From assembly GCF_005221325.1 (NCBI RefSeq), contig NZ_CP039888.1, positions 1,798,001-1,862,000 of the forward strand: a stretch of DNA of 64,000 bases. The letters are read 5' to 3'. Positions 48,233 to 56,789 of the stretch are shown here, in pieces. The notes beneath the pieces were generated by a model. That model was given only the letters and a program-made list of their open reading frames with translations. It had not been told where the DNA came from and searched no databases. The stretch comes from Agrobacterium tumefaciens. GTDB lineage: Bacteria; Pseudomonadota; Alphaproteobacteria; Rhizobiales; Rhizobiaceae. A program made the translations under genes and the position numbers. Each line of letters opens with the position of its first letter. Position 1 is the first letter of the stretch.

Positions 48233-49423
48233 TCAAAGAAATGCCGGCTTGAAATCCGTAGTGAAGGCATCATCGGCGATTTTTCCGTCCCGCAGCAGCA
48301 GAGCACCCAGCCGCCCAATCTCATCGGAACTCTTGGCCGCCGTGCCGTTACCGCCGGTCAGAACCGCAATGCGCGGCGAGGCGGTAAAGCCAATGGCCGG
48401 ATAGCCGCTCTTCGTCTTGGAGACGATGCAGGCGGCCATCGAGACACGCGAGAGATCAACGGAAGGCACCAGCGTGCCCACGATCTCCGAAAGGTGGTCC
48501 CGCACGCTTTCCCGTCCGCCGGAACGGAACCATTCCCGGATTTCCGGGTCACTGCCGACCCTTTTATCATCAGGATCACCGCCGATTTTCAGGTAAAATT
48601 TGCCGTCGGGATAACGCACCGGCGGCAGCAGATAGATATGTTTCGTCGTATCGCGCGGCTCATAGATCAGCGACGGCATGCCCGCATATTGCCCAAGGTC
48701 ACCCTCATCAATCTCGAAGAAAGCGACGGTGCGGGCATAAACATCAAGCCCGACCGGCTGCGGCAGCAAATCCCTGGTGATGGAGAAGCCACCGGCCGCC
48801 ACCAGTACCTGGTCTGCGGTATAAACCGCGCCCGAAGCCGTCTGCACGCAGGCGCGGCCATCCTCTTCCCGCGTCGAGACGACGATATCGTCGATCAGAG
48901 TAACGCCCGCCTTTTCCGCTAATATGGCCTGCGCTTTCACCAGCGCGCGCGGGTTGACGTAACCGGCATTGTCCCTCTCGAACACGCCTTCGCACCCTTG
49001 TTCGAAGGAGAAATAGGGAAAGTGGCTTTTCAGGCTCTGATCATCCAGCAGTTCCGTGGAAACGCAGAGCCGAGCCGCCGCCTTGAGAACATCGTCGACA
49101 AAGGGATTGGCGTCGCCCCGTTGAGGTCCCACCATCAGGCAACCGACCGGCGCGTAAAATTCGACACCGCTGCGTGTGGCAATATCGGCATAACGCGCGA
49201 TGGAGCGGTTGGCGAGCAAGGCCCAGTCGGCATCGCCATCGATGGTGCGGGTAATCCGCGCTTCATCGTAATGGCTGGCGAAAACACCTTGATGCGACTT
49301 TACATCGGCAGGTTCGCCAGGACCGATCAGCGCCACACCCTCCACAGTTTCCGCCAGATGGCGGGCAGCGGCTGCACCCATCATGCCGCGACCGACGACG
49401 ATATAATTGAAATGCCCCGACAT
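48233..49423 (-). CDS. FAD-dependent oxidoreductase (DAO family), copy 1
   Basis: The 396-aa protein belongs to the D-amino acid/sarcosine/N-methyltryptophan oxidase group. The FAD loop is YIVVGRGMMGAAAARHLAE; next come GVFASHYDEARITRTIDGD and GYVNPRALVKAQAILAEKAG, and the C-terminal FAD segment IAVLTGGNGTAAKSSDEIGR. A Cys lies in AACIVSKTKSGYPAIGF, where some relatives bind FAD covalently. The substrate is likely a secondary or tertiary amine or amino acid. The start at 49423 is chosen because MSGHFNYIVVG starts the fold. Confidence 0.88.
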   Translation of the reverse strand: MSGHFNYIVVGRGMMGAAAARHLAETVEGVALIGPGEPADVKSHQGVFASHYDEARITRTIDGDADWALLANRSIARYADIATRSGVEFYAPVGCLMVGPQRGDANPFVDDVLKAAARLCVSTELLDDQSLKSHFPYFSFEQGCEGVFERDNAGYVNPRALVKAQAILAEKAGVTLIDDIVVSTREEDGRACVQTASGAVYTADQVLVAAGGFSITRDLLPQPVGLDVYARTVAFFEIDEGDLGQYAGMPSLIYEPRDTTKHIYLLPPVRYPDGKFYLKIGGDPDDKRVGSDPEIREWFRSGGRESVRDHLSEIVGTLVPSVDLSRVSMAACIVSKTKSGYPAIGFTASPRIAVLTGGNGTAAKSSDEIGRLGALLLRDGKIADDAFTTDFKPAFL

Positions 49424-49482
49424 GCCGCCCTCTTTACCCGTTCCGTTTAGCCGCATTCTTGTAGCTGCTTCCCTCGGGAATG

Positions 49483-50670
49483 TCAGACGAAAACCGGCGC
49501 CATTTCGGCGGCGAATTCATCCTCTGTCAGCTGACCGTTGAGAAGCAGCTGCGCGCCGAGTCGCCCGATCTCGTCCGAAGACTTGGCGGAAACGAAATTG
49601 CCACCGGTCAGAACCGCGATATTGGAGGATTGCGTATAGCCGATATAGGGATAACCGCTGCGGGTGATCGAGGCGACACAGGAACCGGACGTGACCGGGC
49701 AGCCGGCCAGCTCCGGCATCAGCGACAAGGCTTTTTTCGTCAGGAAATCCACCTCATCAGGCGTGCCGTCCGAGTGGAACCAGTCCACCGCTTGGACAAG
49801 CGTTTCAAGCCTGCCCTTTTCGCTTTCGCCGCCAATTTTGAGATAGACCTTGCCGTCGGGATACAGCACCGGCGGCAGGATATAGACGATATCGTCCTCG
49901 GTTTCCGCCAGGACGATCGTCGAGGGCATCGCCCTAAACAGCGCCTGCCTTGCCTCATCCAGTTCGAAGAACACGATGGTGCGGCCCGTCGCCGCCATAT
50001 CGACCGAAGACGGCAGAAGCTCCGCCATATTGGTGAAACCACCTGCCGCGACGATGACCTTATCGGCCGTATAGGTGGCCCCTTCCCGCGTCATGACCTC
50101 GACGCCACGGGAAGTATCGCGGACATGCCCTGCCGTCTCGCGCACAAGCCGCGCACCCTGCGCTTCGGCAATCGCGCATTGCGCCTTCACCAACGCCCGC
50201 GGATTGATGTGGCCGGCATTGCTGGCCTCGAAATAACCGCCGTGATCGGCAGGCAATGAGAACATTGGAAAGCGGCCTGGGAGCGCTGCATTGCCGAGTG
50301 TTTCCACCTCAAGACCGAGGAGATCTGCCGAGTAAAGTGCGCGCGATACATAGTCTCCCGCAAGCCCTTTACCGTTGCCGGTAAACAGGCAGCCCGCTTC
50401 GGTGAAGAACCGAATGCCGCTTTTCGCCTCGATCTCGGCATAACGCCGGATCGAGCGCTGCGCGAGTTCGGCCCAGACCGGATCGCCGTCAAACCCGCGA
50501 GTGATACGCGCCTCATCGTAATGGCTTGAAAACACACCTTGATGTGTCTTGCGATCGGCGGGTTCGGCCGGCCCGATCAGCGCCACGCCATCCGTTTGCA
50601 CTGAGAGATGCCGCGCCGCGGCCGCTCCCATCATCCCGGCCCCGACCACGATATATTTGAAATCCGGCAT
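49483..50670 (-). CDS. FAD-dependent oxidoreductase (DAO family), copy 2
   Basis: A 395-aa paralogue of the downstream copy, sharing the same blocks in the same order: YIVVGAGMMGAAAARHLS, THQGVFSSHYDEARITRGFD, GHINPRALVKAQCAIAEAQG, and IAVLTGGNFVSAKSSDEIGRL near the C-terminal end. The two genes are separated by 59 bp and probably form an operon from a tandem duplication. The Cys in SGSCVASITRSGYPYIGY sits at the equivalent place. No transporter or regulator gene accompanies them. Confidence 0.88.
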   Translation of the reverse strand: MPDFKYIVVGAGMMGAAAARHLSVQTDGVALIGPAEPADRKTHQGVFSSHYDEARITRGFDGDPVWAELAQRSIRRYAEIEAKSGIRFFTEAGCLFTGNGKGLAGDYVSRALYSADLLGLEVETLGNAALPGRFPMFSLPADHGGYFEASNAGHINPRALVKAQCAIAEAQGARLVRETAGHVRDTSRGVEVMTREGATYTADKVIVAAGGFTNMAELLPSSVDMAATGRTIVFFELDEARQALFRAMPSTIVLAETEDDIVYILPPVLYPDGKVYLKIGGESEKGRLETLVQAVDWFHSDGTPDEVDFLTKKALSLMPELAGCPVTSGSCVASITRSGYPYIGYTQSSNIAVLTGGNFVSAKSSDEIGRLGAQLLLNGQLTEDEFAAEMAPVFV

Positions 50671-50761
50671 GTCATGCTCCGTATCAGATTTGTTTCTGAC
50701 TACAGCATGCCGGCCCGAACCGGAATCGCTTTTCGCAATTTCGCAGACGATCGCGGCGGCC

Positions 50762-51301
50762 TCAGCTCGCCAGCAGCGCCTGCACCTTGCCGCAATAACG
50801 CTTGGATACCGGGTTCATGCGTGTGGCGCCGTGGCCGGCATTGTAACGCAGGATGGTGCTGCAAACTTCACCGCCGCCAAGCTGATGCGCCGTCGCCAGA
50901 TATTGCATGCCCCAGCGAATATTGGTCTCGGGATCATAGAGCGCCTTGGTCGTGCCGCGAAAACCCATCATCCGCGCCGTTGCCGGCTTGATCTGCATCA
51001 GCCCGACTTCACCGGCGCTGCCACGGGCCTTGGGGTTGAACTTGCTTTCCACCGAAACCACGGCATGCGCCAGATTGGTGGGAACGCCGTAACGCTTGGC
51101 ATATTTGACGATCAGCTCGGAATAGCCGTTCTTGAGCGACGAAGGCAGGCTTTTTTCGGGAATGGGATAACCGGGCTTGCGGATGAAGGTCTCCAGCGTC
51201 ACGGTCTTGGTCTTGACGTCCTCGTCTTTGGCAAAAGCAATCCCCGCCTGCGAGGCGAGCGCAACAACGCCCGCCGCGACAGCAATAACAAACCTGTTCA
51301 T
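50762..51301 (-). CDS. lytic transglycosylase, SLT domain, secreted
   Basis: Cleaves peptidoglycan glycan strands to 1,6-anhydro products. The 179-aa protein starts with a signal peptide (NRFVIAVAAGVVALASQAGIAFA), then the SLT domain: HAVVSVESKFNPKARGS (catalytic Glu), GLMQIKPATARMMGF, YDPETNIRWGMQYLA and LRYNAGHGA. The start at 51301 gives the clean signal peptide. It resembles the SLT domain of the gene at 55434 (same SVES/RES, GLMQI and ETN-x-x-x-A/G-x-x-YL order). Confidence 0.9.
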   Translation of the reverse strand: MNRFVIAVAAGVVALASQAGIAFAKDEDVKTKTVTLETFIRKPGYPIPEKSLPSSLKNGYSELIVKYAKRYGVPTNLAHAVVSVESKFNPKARGSAGEVGLMQIKPATARMMGFRGTTKALYDPETNIRWGMQYLATAHQLGGGEVCSTILRYNAGHGATRMNPVSKRYCGKVQALLAS

Positions 51302-51549
51302 ATGTAGAAAAAGTCTCCAGATCGAACGACGGGAACAATGAAGCGGCACAAATATTCAACGCCCGGAAAGTCGATCGCGACTTTCCGCTGTCCAGTCTCC
51401 TTGATTGATATTGACGGTATGTTCCCCTGAAGAACGCCACCGCATACAGTGACGTTCTTAGACTTCCTCAATGCGGATTAACTGTGGCACAACAAAAAAA
51501 GCGACTTGAAGACGCCGGAAAAGCGGGAATGCTTTTCCAGAATCGGCGC

Positions 51550-52329
51550 TCAGCTGGCCGAAAATCTCGGCAGGCTGCCAATCAACCGGTGCAATGTGTC
51601 GATGGTGGAGAAATCCGCGATGCCATCCACCAGAGCGGGCCGGAAATGCCGCTGAAAGGCGGCCACGGCGCCTTCGGTTTTTTCGCAATAAGCGCCTGTA
51701 ATTTCAACGCCATATCCATAGATGGACAGCATCGACTGCAGCGCTTCGACCGGCTGGCCATGGTCACCGCGCTGGAAAAAGCGTCCACCGCGGATCGGCG
51801 CGGGCTCCACCCAGTGGCCGACACCGTGCTGCGACAGGATGTCCCACGGGAATTTTTCGCCCGGATCGACCTTGCGGATTGGCGCGACATCCGAATGAGC
51901 AAGCACCCTTTCCGGGGCGATAGACCAGCGCTGGCCGCAATCGCGACACAATTCGATGACGGCAGCCACCTGCTCTTTCGGGAATTCCGGCAAGCCGCCG
52001 GGATGACCCTGATTGGCGATCTCGATGCCGATGGAGCGGGAATTGATGTCTTGATCCCCCGCCCAGGTGCTTTTACCCGCATGCCAAGCGCGACGGGTTT
52101 CCGGAACCATCTGGATCACGCGGCCGTCTTCGAAAACGAAATAATGGCTGGAAACCTGGCTTTCCGGATTGCAGAGCCACGAAAGGGCACCATCCGCAGT
52201 GGTCATACCAGTGTAGTGGAGAAGAATGATATCGGGGCCGGCCACATCAAGCCTGTCGCCATGGTTAGGCGAAGGCGCAACGGCTGCGCCCCCGAAATCC
52301 GGGGTAAAATCCGGCAGACATTCATTCAT
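51550..52329 (-). CDS. N-acetylmuramoyl-L-alanine amidase (AmpD/AmiD type) with peptidoglycan-binding domain
   Basis: Cleaves the bond between MurNAc and L-Ala of the stem peptide. The 259-aa protein has an Amidase_2 domain: zinc His in ILLHYTGM, SSHYFVFEDGRVIQMVPE, RRAWHAGKSTWAG, and the second zinc site in VLAHSDVAPIRKVDPGEKFPW. A C-terminal PG-binding-1 domain follows (LQSMLSIYGYGVEITGAY). No signal peptide is visible, so it may act in the cytoplasm on recycled fragments like AmpD, although a PG-binding domain argues for the envelope. It overlaps the J-domain gene by 4 bp. Confidence 0.9.
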   Translation of the reverse strand: MNECLPDFTPDFGGAAVAPSPNHGDRLDVAGPDIILLHYTGMTTADGALSWLCNPESQVSSHYFVFEDGRVIQMVPETRRAWHAGKSTWAGDQDINSRSIGIEIANQGHPGGLPEFPKEQVAAVIELCRDCGQRWSIAPERVLAHSDVAPIRKVDPGEKFPWDILSQHGVGHWVEPAPIRGGRFFQRGDHGQPVEALQSMLSIYGYGVEITGAYCEKTEGAVAAFQRHFRPALVDGIADFSTIDTLHRLIGSLPRFSAS

Positions 52330-53078
52330 GCGACGCGGCGTTCTTTCTCGATGGCCGCATAGGCGGCGTTGAGAGCCGCCATACGCTCATTTGCTGCAGC
52401 ATGCAATTCCATCGGCACGCCGCGTGCGATAAGCTTGTCCGGATGGTGTTCGGCCACCAGCGAACGGTAACGCTTGCGAATATCCAGGAAGTCGTCCGAG
52501 GGCGAAACGCCAAGTACGCGGTAAGGATCGCGCCCGTCCATATGGACATGCCGCGCCATGATCGTTTCGAAGTGATCTTCAGTGATATGGAAGATTTCGG
52601 CGATACGGCCGAGGAAGGCCAGTTCCCGCTCGTGGATCAGCCCGTCGGCCTTGGCAATGTGGAACAGGCCGTCGATGACGCTTTCCAGCATCTCGCAATT
52701 GGCGTGACCGGAACCGCACAGACCCGCGAGCCGCTCCGCATAAGCCTCGTAACCGGCGACGTCCTGACGCGCAAGGTTATAAAGACGGGCAACGTTCTTG
52801 GCTTCTTCTTCCGGGAAATCGAAAATCTGCCGGAAGGCACGAACCTCGGCATCGTTGACCACGCCATCAGCCTTCGCCATCTTGGCGGAAAGTGCGATGA
52901 TGGCCACGGAAAAGGAAACCTTGCGGCGGGTTTCCGGGTCGCCCTCGAAAAGCGTGCGGATCGCTTCTACAACGCGCCCGAGCGCATTCCCAGCCGCGTC
53001 GCCGATTGCGCCGAGCAGCCGTTCCCACAGGGATGAAATTTGCAGACAGGCGAAATCAAACATCATGCTGGCAAGCAT
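52326..53078 (-). CDS. TerB-like and DnaJ domain protein (DjlA-like)
   Basis: About 250 aa. The central region (VSFSVAIIALSAKMAKADGVVNDAEVRAF onward, in two pieces with DGLIHERELAFLGRIAEI) is a TerB-like helical domain. The C-terminus is a J domain with the HPD motif in AEHHPDKLIARGVPMELH, so it should stimulate a DnaK-type ATPase. This layout is that of DjlA. The start is uncertain: ATGs at 53102, 53078 and 53066 are in frame and none has a clear ribosome site. Its stop overlaps the amidase start, so the two are co-translated. Confidence 0.88.
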   Translation of the reverse strand: MLASMMFDFACLQISSLWERLLGAIGDAAGNALGRVVEAIRTLFEGDPETRRKVSFSVAIIALSAKMAKADGVVNDAEVRAFRQIFDFPEEEAKNVARLYNLARQDVAGYEAYAERLAGLCGSGHANCEMLESVIDGLFHIAKADGLIHERELAFLGRIAEIFHITEDHFETIMARHVHMDGRDPYRVLGVSPSDDFLDIRKRYRSLVAEHHPDKLIARGVPMELHAAANERMAALNAAYAAIEKERRVA

Positions 53079-53394
53079 GACGGGATATTGCCGCGAATGC
53101 AATATGCTCGGCGGCCCGGCGGCATTAACTTTTATTCATCTTTGCGACAGTTTTGCTTCAGGAACAAGAGCCGGGCGAAAGGCGCAGGCGCGGTTTTCCA
53201 CAGGCATGGCAGGCGGAGGTATCCACGCAGTCGCGCTGATGCGGATTGAAACGATTATATTCGACTGGTTTCGTCAAGCCGCTGAAAAACCGCGAGAAAT
53301 CGGCGTTTTTCTTGATAAATTCACTTTACACCTACACGCGGCTGTCGCATCCATTTGCCAGACATGTCTTTGGGTATACGTGAAAAGGAGAGCC
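53079..53394. other. 316-bp intergenic region before pfp
   Basis: Divergent spacer. The part nearest pfp (53300-53340) has the AT-rich run TTGATAAATTCACTTTACAC, which is the best promoter-like area. No RNA gene or small gene is supported here. Confidence 0.4.
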
Positions 53395-54609
53395 ATGATG
53401 GCCAAACAGAAAGTCGCAATGCTGACCGCGGGTGGCCTTGCGCCCTGTCTCTCTTCGGCCGTTGGCGGCCTGATCGAACGCTATAGCGACATCGCGCCTG
53501 AAATCGACATCATCGCTTACCGCTCCGGTTATCAGGGCGTGCTTCTGGGCGACCGCATCGAGATCACGAAGGATATGCGCGAAAAGGCGCATCTGCTGCA
53601 TCGTTACGGCGGGTCGCCGATCGGCAACAGCCGCGTCAAGCTCACAAATGCCGCCGATTGCGCCAAGCGCGGCCTCGTCAAGGAAGGCGACAATCCGCTG
53701 CGCGTCGCCGCTGAACGGCTGGCGGCTGACGGCATCACCATTCTCCACACCATCGGTGGCGACGATACCAACACGACCGCCGCGGACCTTGCCGCTTACC
53801 TTGGCGCCAATGGTTACAACCTCACCGTCGTCGGCCTGCCGAAGACGGTGGATAATGACGTGGTGCCGATCAAGCAGTCGCTCGGCGCCTGGACGGCCGC
53901 CGAAGTCGGCGCCGCCTTCTTCGACAATGTCAGCAACGAGCAGAGCGCGGCACCGAAGACCTTCGTCATCCACGAAGTCATGGGCCGCCATTGCGGCTGG
54001 CTGACGGCAGCAACCGCCCGCGCCTATATTCAGAAGACCAGTGGCAATGAATATGTCGAAGGCCTGATGATGAACAGCCATATGAAGAGCATCGACGGCA
54101 TCTACCTGCCGGAAATGGCCTTCGACATCGAGGCCGAAGCCGAGCGACTCAAGGCTGTCATGGACAAAAACGGCTATGTGACGCTGTTCGTCTCGGAAGG
54201 TGCCGGCCTTGATTCGATCGTTGCCGAGCGCGAAGCCTCCGGCGAAGCCGTCAAGCGCGATGCCTTCGGCCATGTGAAGATCGACACCATCAACGTCGGC
54301 GGCTGGTTCCAGAAACAATTTGCCGGCCTCATCGGCGCAGAGCGCTCCATGGTGCAGAAATCGGGCTATTTCGCCCGCTCCGCACCCGCCAATGGCGACG
54401 ATCTTCGCCTCATTCAGGGCATGGTCGATCTGGCGGTCGAAAGCGCACTCAACAAGGTCTCCGGCGTCACCGGCCATGACGAAGACCAGAATGGCAAATT
54501 GCGGACCATCGAGTTTCCGCGTATCAAGGGCGGAAAGCATTTCGACCTCTCTGCAAAATGGTTTACCGAAGTGATGGAACACGTCGGTCAGCCGTTCACA
54601 GCGGCCTGA
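53395..54609 (+). CDS. pfp: pyrophosphate--fructose 6-phosphate 1-phosphotransferase
   Basis: Interconverts fructose 6-phosphate and fructose 1,6-bisphosphate using pyrophosphate, a reversible step of glycolysis. The 404-aa protein is PFK family: TAGGLAPCLSSAVGGLIERY, the phosphate-donor loop GGDDTN at 121-126 and the catalytic PKTVDND at 149-155, VIHEVMGRHCGWLTAATARA. Asp in the GGDD position, and K in PKT, are the residues that select PPi rather than ATP. AGGAG lies before the ATG at 53395. Confidence 0.94.
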   Translation: MMAKQKVAMLTAGGLAPCLSSAVGGLIERYSDIAPEIDIIAYRSGYQGVLLGDRIEITKDMREKAHLLHRYGGSPIGNSRVKLTNAADCAKRGLVKEGDNPLRVAAERLAADGITILHTIGGDDTNTTAADLAAYLGANGYNLTVVGLPKTVDNDVVPIKQSLGAWTAAEVGAAFFDNVSNEQSAAPKTFVIHEVMGRHCGWLTAATARAYIQKTSGNEYVEGLMMNSHMKSIDGIYLPEMAFDIEAEAERLKAVMDKNGYVTLFVSEGAGLDSIVAEREASGEAVKRDAFGHVKIDTINVGGWFQKQFAGLIGAERSMVQKSGYFARSAPANGDDLRLIQGMVDLAVESALNKVSGVTGHDEDQNGKLRTIEFPRIKGGKHFDLSAKWFTEVMEHVGQPFTAA

Positions 54610-54661
54610 TTTTACGATAGGCTAAAATAACGCGGTGACAGGGAGGGCAAGGAGGAAGAGA

Positions 54662-55297
54662 ATGTCTGGACAGGCGTGGCTGATTTTCTGTGCAGCATGT
54701 GCCGTTGTGTTCGCACTCCCCTCTCCCCTTGTATTCTCTGTCGCCTCTTATGCCGCCATTCGCGGCAGGAAGACGATCTTCGCCTCCGTTGGCGGCGGCG
54801 CGCTTGGCATCGTCACGGCCATGACGATTTCCGCCATTCCGGTGGCCGGTCTCGTCTATCTGCCGCAATCCTTCGTCGAAATCGTGCAATGGGCGGGAAT
54901 CGGCTGGCTGATGCTGTTCATGTTATGGACTTTCGCCACGCCTGCAGCCCAGGCGGCCAACGCCGACAATGACAATCTGCCGGGCAAATCCTGGAGCGGC
55001 ATTTTCCGCGATTGTTACGCCATTGCCGCCCTGCGCCCGCGCTATTTCGCTTTCTTCCTCGCACTGTTGCCGCAATTCGTTTCCACCACGGGCAATGCCG
55101 TTGAAACGCTCGCCATGGCGCAGGCAGCGATCCTTGTTCTGACATGTGTGATTCTGGCTGCGCAGGCCATGTTCGCCGGCCAGACGCTGGCGCTGGTGCG
55201 CCGCATGTCCGGCGATAGAAAAATCCGGCCGAAATACCGCACACACTTCATTTCCGGCCGCGCCGTCAGTGCCGGATACAGGCGCATCGCGGCCTGA
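54662..55297 (+). CDS. LysE family translocator
   Basis: The 211-aa protein has five to six transmembrane helices with the LysE/RhtB pattern (a conserved Pro-rich start ALPSPLVFSVASYAAIRGRK, GGGALGIVTAMTISAI, then FRDCYAIAALRPRYFAFFLALLP). These exporters move amino acids or related compounds out of the cell. A good site GGAGGAAGAG precedes the ATG at 54662. It follows pfp by 52 bp and could be co-transcribed, though functions are unrelated. Confidence 0.88.
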   Translation: MSGQAWLIFCAACAVVFALPSPLVFSVASYAAIRGRKTIFASVGGGALGIVTAMTISAIPVAGLVYLPQSFVEIVQWAGIGWLMLFMLWTFATPAAQAANADNDNLPGKSWSGIFRDCYAIAALRPRYFAFFLALLPQFVSTTGNAVETLAMAQAAILVLTCVILAAQAMFAGQTLALVRRMSGDRKIRPKYRTHFISGRAVSAGYRRIAA

Positions 55298-55433
55298 AAA
55301 TTAACCTGAAAGTCGGGGCGACACGTCCCGGCTTGCCGCTTTCCTTACAATAGGTTAATGAAGGCGCGACGGGACACTGCCTGCTTCGCTTGACGCGGGG
55401 GTATCGAGAGACAGGCATAACGAAGGCGGCAAC

Positions 55434-56507
55434 ATGCGAAATTCGGGCAAATTCCGCGGAAGAAGTGCACTTCTTCTGTCTTCCACCGTGGGTCTGGCAC
55501 TGGCATTGAGCGCATGCACCAGCGTCGAATACACCGCGAAGGAAGGGCCGAACGGCCCGAAAATTGCAACGGTCAGCCCTACTTCTCCAGCCCAGACATC
55601 GACGCAGCCGGCAACGGCTGAGGCCGCAGCCGGCGCCACCCCGGCCGCACCGGCAGTTCAGACCGCCGAAGCCTCTTCTCAAGCAGCAGCACTCCCCACT
55701 GCCGTCGCCGTGAAGGGCGGACGCGTGGCACTGCCGCCAGCCTCCGAAATTGCAGCCGCCGCAGCCATCGCGGCACAAATGCAGCCGCAGCAGACCGAAG
55801 TGGCCGGAGCCGCAGTAACGACAGCCGCATCGACCACGGCCGCGGCACTTGCGCCGACCCACGTGACGCCGGCGGCAGCGGCCATAGAAACGGCAAATGC
55901 GGCGGCAAAACCGGCCATGCATAATGCCGCCGCCGATCTGCCGCAGGTGGTTGCCGTCAAGGGCAGCTTCCCGCCCGCACCGCCACCACCCGGCTCGCCC
56001 TCCATCGGCACAGAACTGACCGCGGAACGAAAAGTCATCCCGCTGCCGAAGCCCGACAGCACGGTTCTCGCTTATGCCGCCGGCCCCACCAATGCCGCGC
56101 TTGCCGCCATCCGCCAGAACGAATCAATGACGGCACCGCTTAATACGGCACCCGCCGGGCGCGAGAAGCTGAGCGGACTGATTACCAAATACGCCACCAT
56201 GTATGATGTGCCGGAAGATCTGGTTCACCGCGTCGTGCAGCGCGAGAGCCGATATAATCCCGGCGCCTATAGCAGCGGCAATTTCGGCCTGATGCAAATC
56301 CGGCACGCCACGGCCCGCTCCATGGGCTTCGATGGCCCCGCCTCCGGCCTGTTCGACGCCGAAACCAATCTCAAATACGCCGTCAAATATCTGCACGGCG
56401 CATGGGTTGTGGCGGGTAATGACCGTGACAATGCCGTCCGGCTTTATGCACGCGGTTATTATTACGACGCCAAGCGCAAGGGCATGCTGCACGTTCTGCG
56501 GAAGTAG
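55434..56507 (+). CDS. lytic transglycosylase, SLT domain, lipoprotein
   Basis: The 357-aa protein has a lipoprotein signal with lipobox LSAC (Cys about residue 28), then an Ala/Pro/Thr-rich linker of more than 150 residues, low in complexity, and a C-terminal SLT domain: HRVVQRESRYNPGAYSSGN (catalytic Glu), FGLMQIRHATARSMGF, DAETNLKYAVKYL and RLYARGYYYDAKR. It should be anchored to the outer membrane and cut peptidoglycan. A degenerate copy of the palindromic repeat lies just downstream. Confidence 0.9.
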   Translation: MRNSGKFRGRSALLLSSTVGLALALSACTSVEYTAKEGPNGPKIATVSPTSPAQTSTQPATAEAAAGATPAAPAVQTAEASSQAAALPTAVAVKGGRVALPPASEIAAAAAIAAQMQPQQTEVAGAAVTTAASTTAAALAPTHVTPAAAAIETANAAAKPAMHNAAADLPQVVAVKGSFPPAPPPPGSPSIGTELTAERKVIPLPKPDSTVLAYAAGPTNAALAAIRQNESMTAPLNTAPAGREKLSGLITKYATMYDVPEDLVHRVVQRESRYNPGAYSSGNFGLMQIRHATARSMGFDGPASGLFDAETNLKYAVKYLHGAWVVAGNDRDNAVRLYARGYYYDAKRKGMLHVLRK

Positions 56508-56572
56508 CTCCAGGACCGCCGAGTGCTTTCAAACGGCACTCTGGCATCGCGCCAGAATTGAAAAACTCCCCT

Positions 56573-56626
56573 CCGTCAGGCCGGGCTTGACCCCGCATCC
56601 AACCATGGCGCGTCTCTGCGCCGTGG
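56573..56626. repeat. degenerate copy of the palindromic mosaic element
   Basis: CCGTCAGGCCGGGCTTGACC starts at 56573 and matches the outer left arm at 10603 in layout (CCGTCA-x-CCGG-x-x-TTGA). A hairpin CCATGGCGC-GTCTCT-GCGCCGTGG follows at 56603-56626, equivalent to the inner hairpin at 10667-10686. The right outer arm is only weakly present near 56662-56680. Confidence 0.6.
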
Positions 56627-56728
56627 AGTGAGTGTGTGCAATCAAGGTTTCCATCGCGCTGGCCTCCGGACCTGATCCTGGGTGGCGGCGTTGCGCGACT
56701 TCGCCGAAACATTCAACGTCGCCAACCC

Positions 56729-56746
56729 CTGTCATCAAACTGTAGC
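56729..56746 (+). promoter_or_regulatory. Pho box upstream of btaA
   Basis: CTGTCAT (56729-56735), CAAA, CTGTAGC (56740-56746): two 7-bp repeats at 11-bp spacing, the PhoB pattern, with the first perfect and the second at 5/7. It lies 44 bp before the btaA start, which is a sensible place for activation. Confidence 0.8.
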
Positions 56747-56789
56747 GTGGCGGCTGTAGAGGCCTCTCAATCGACTGAGAGGTGAACAT

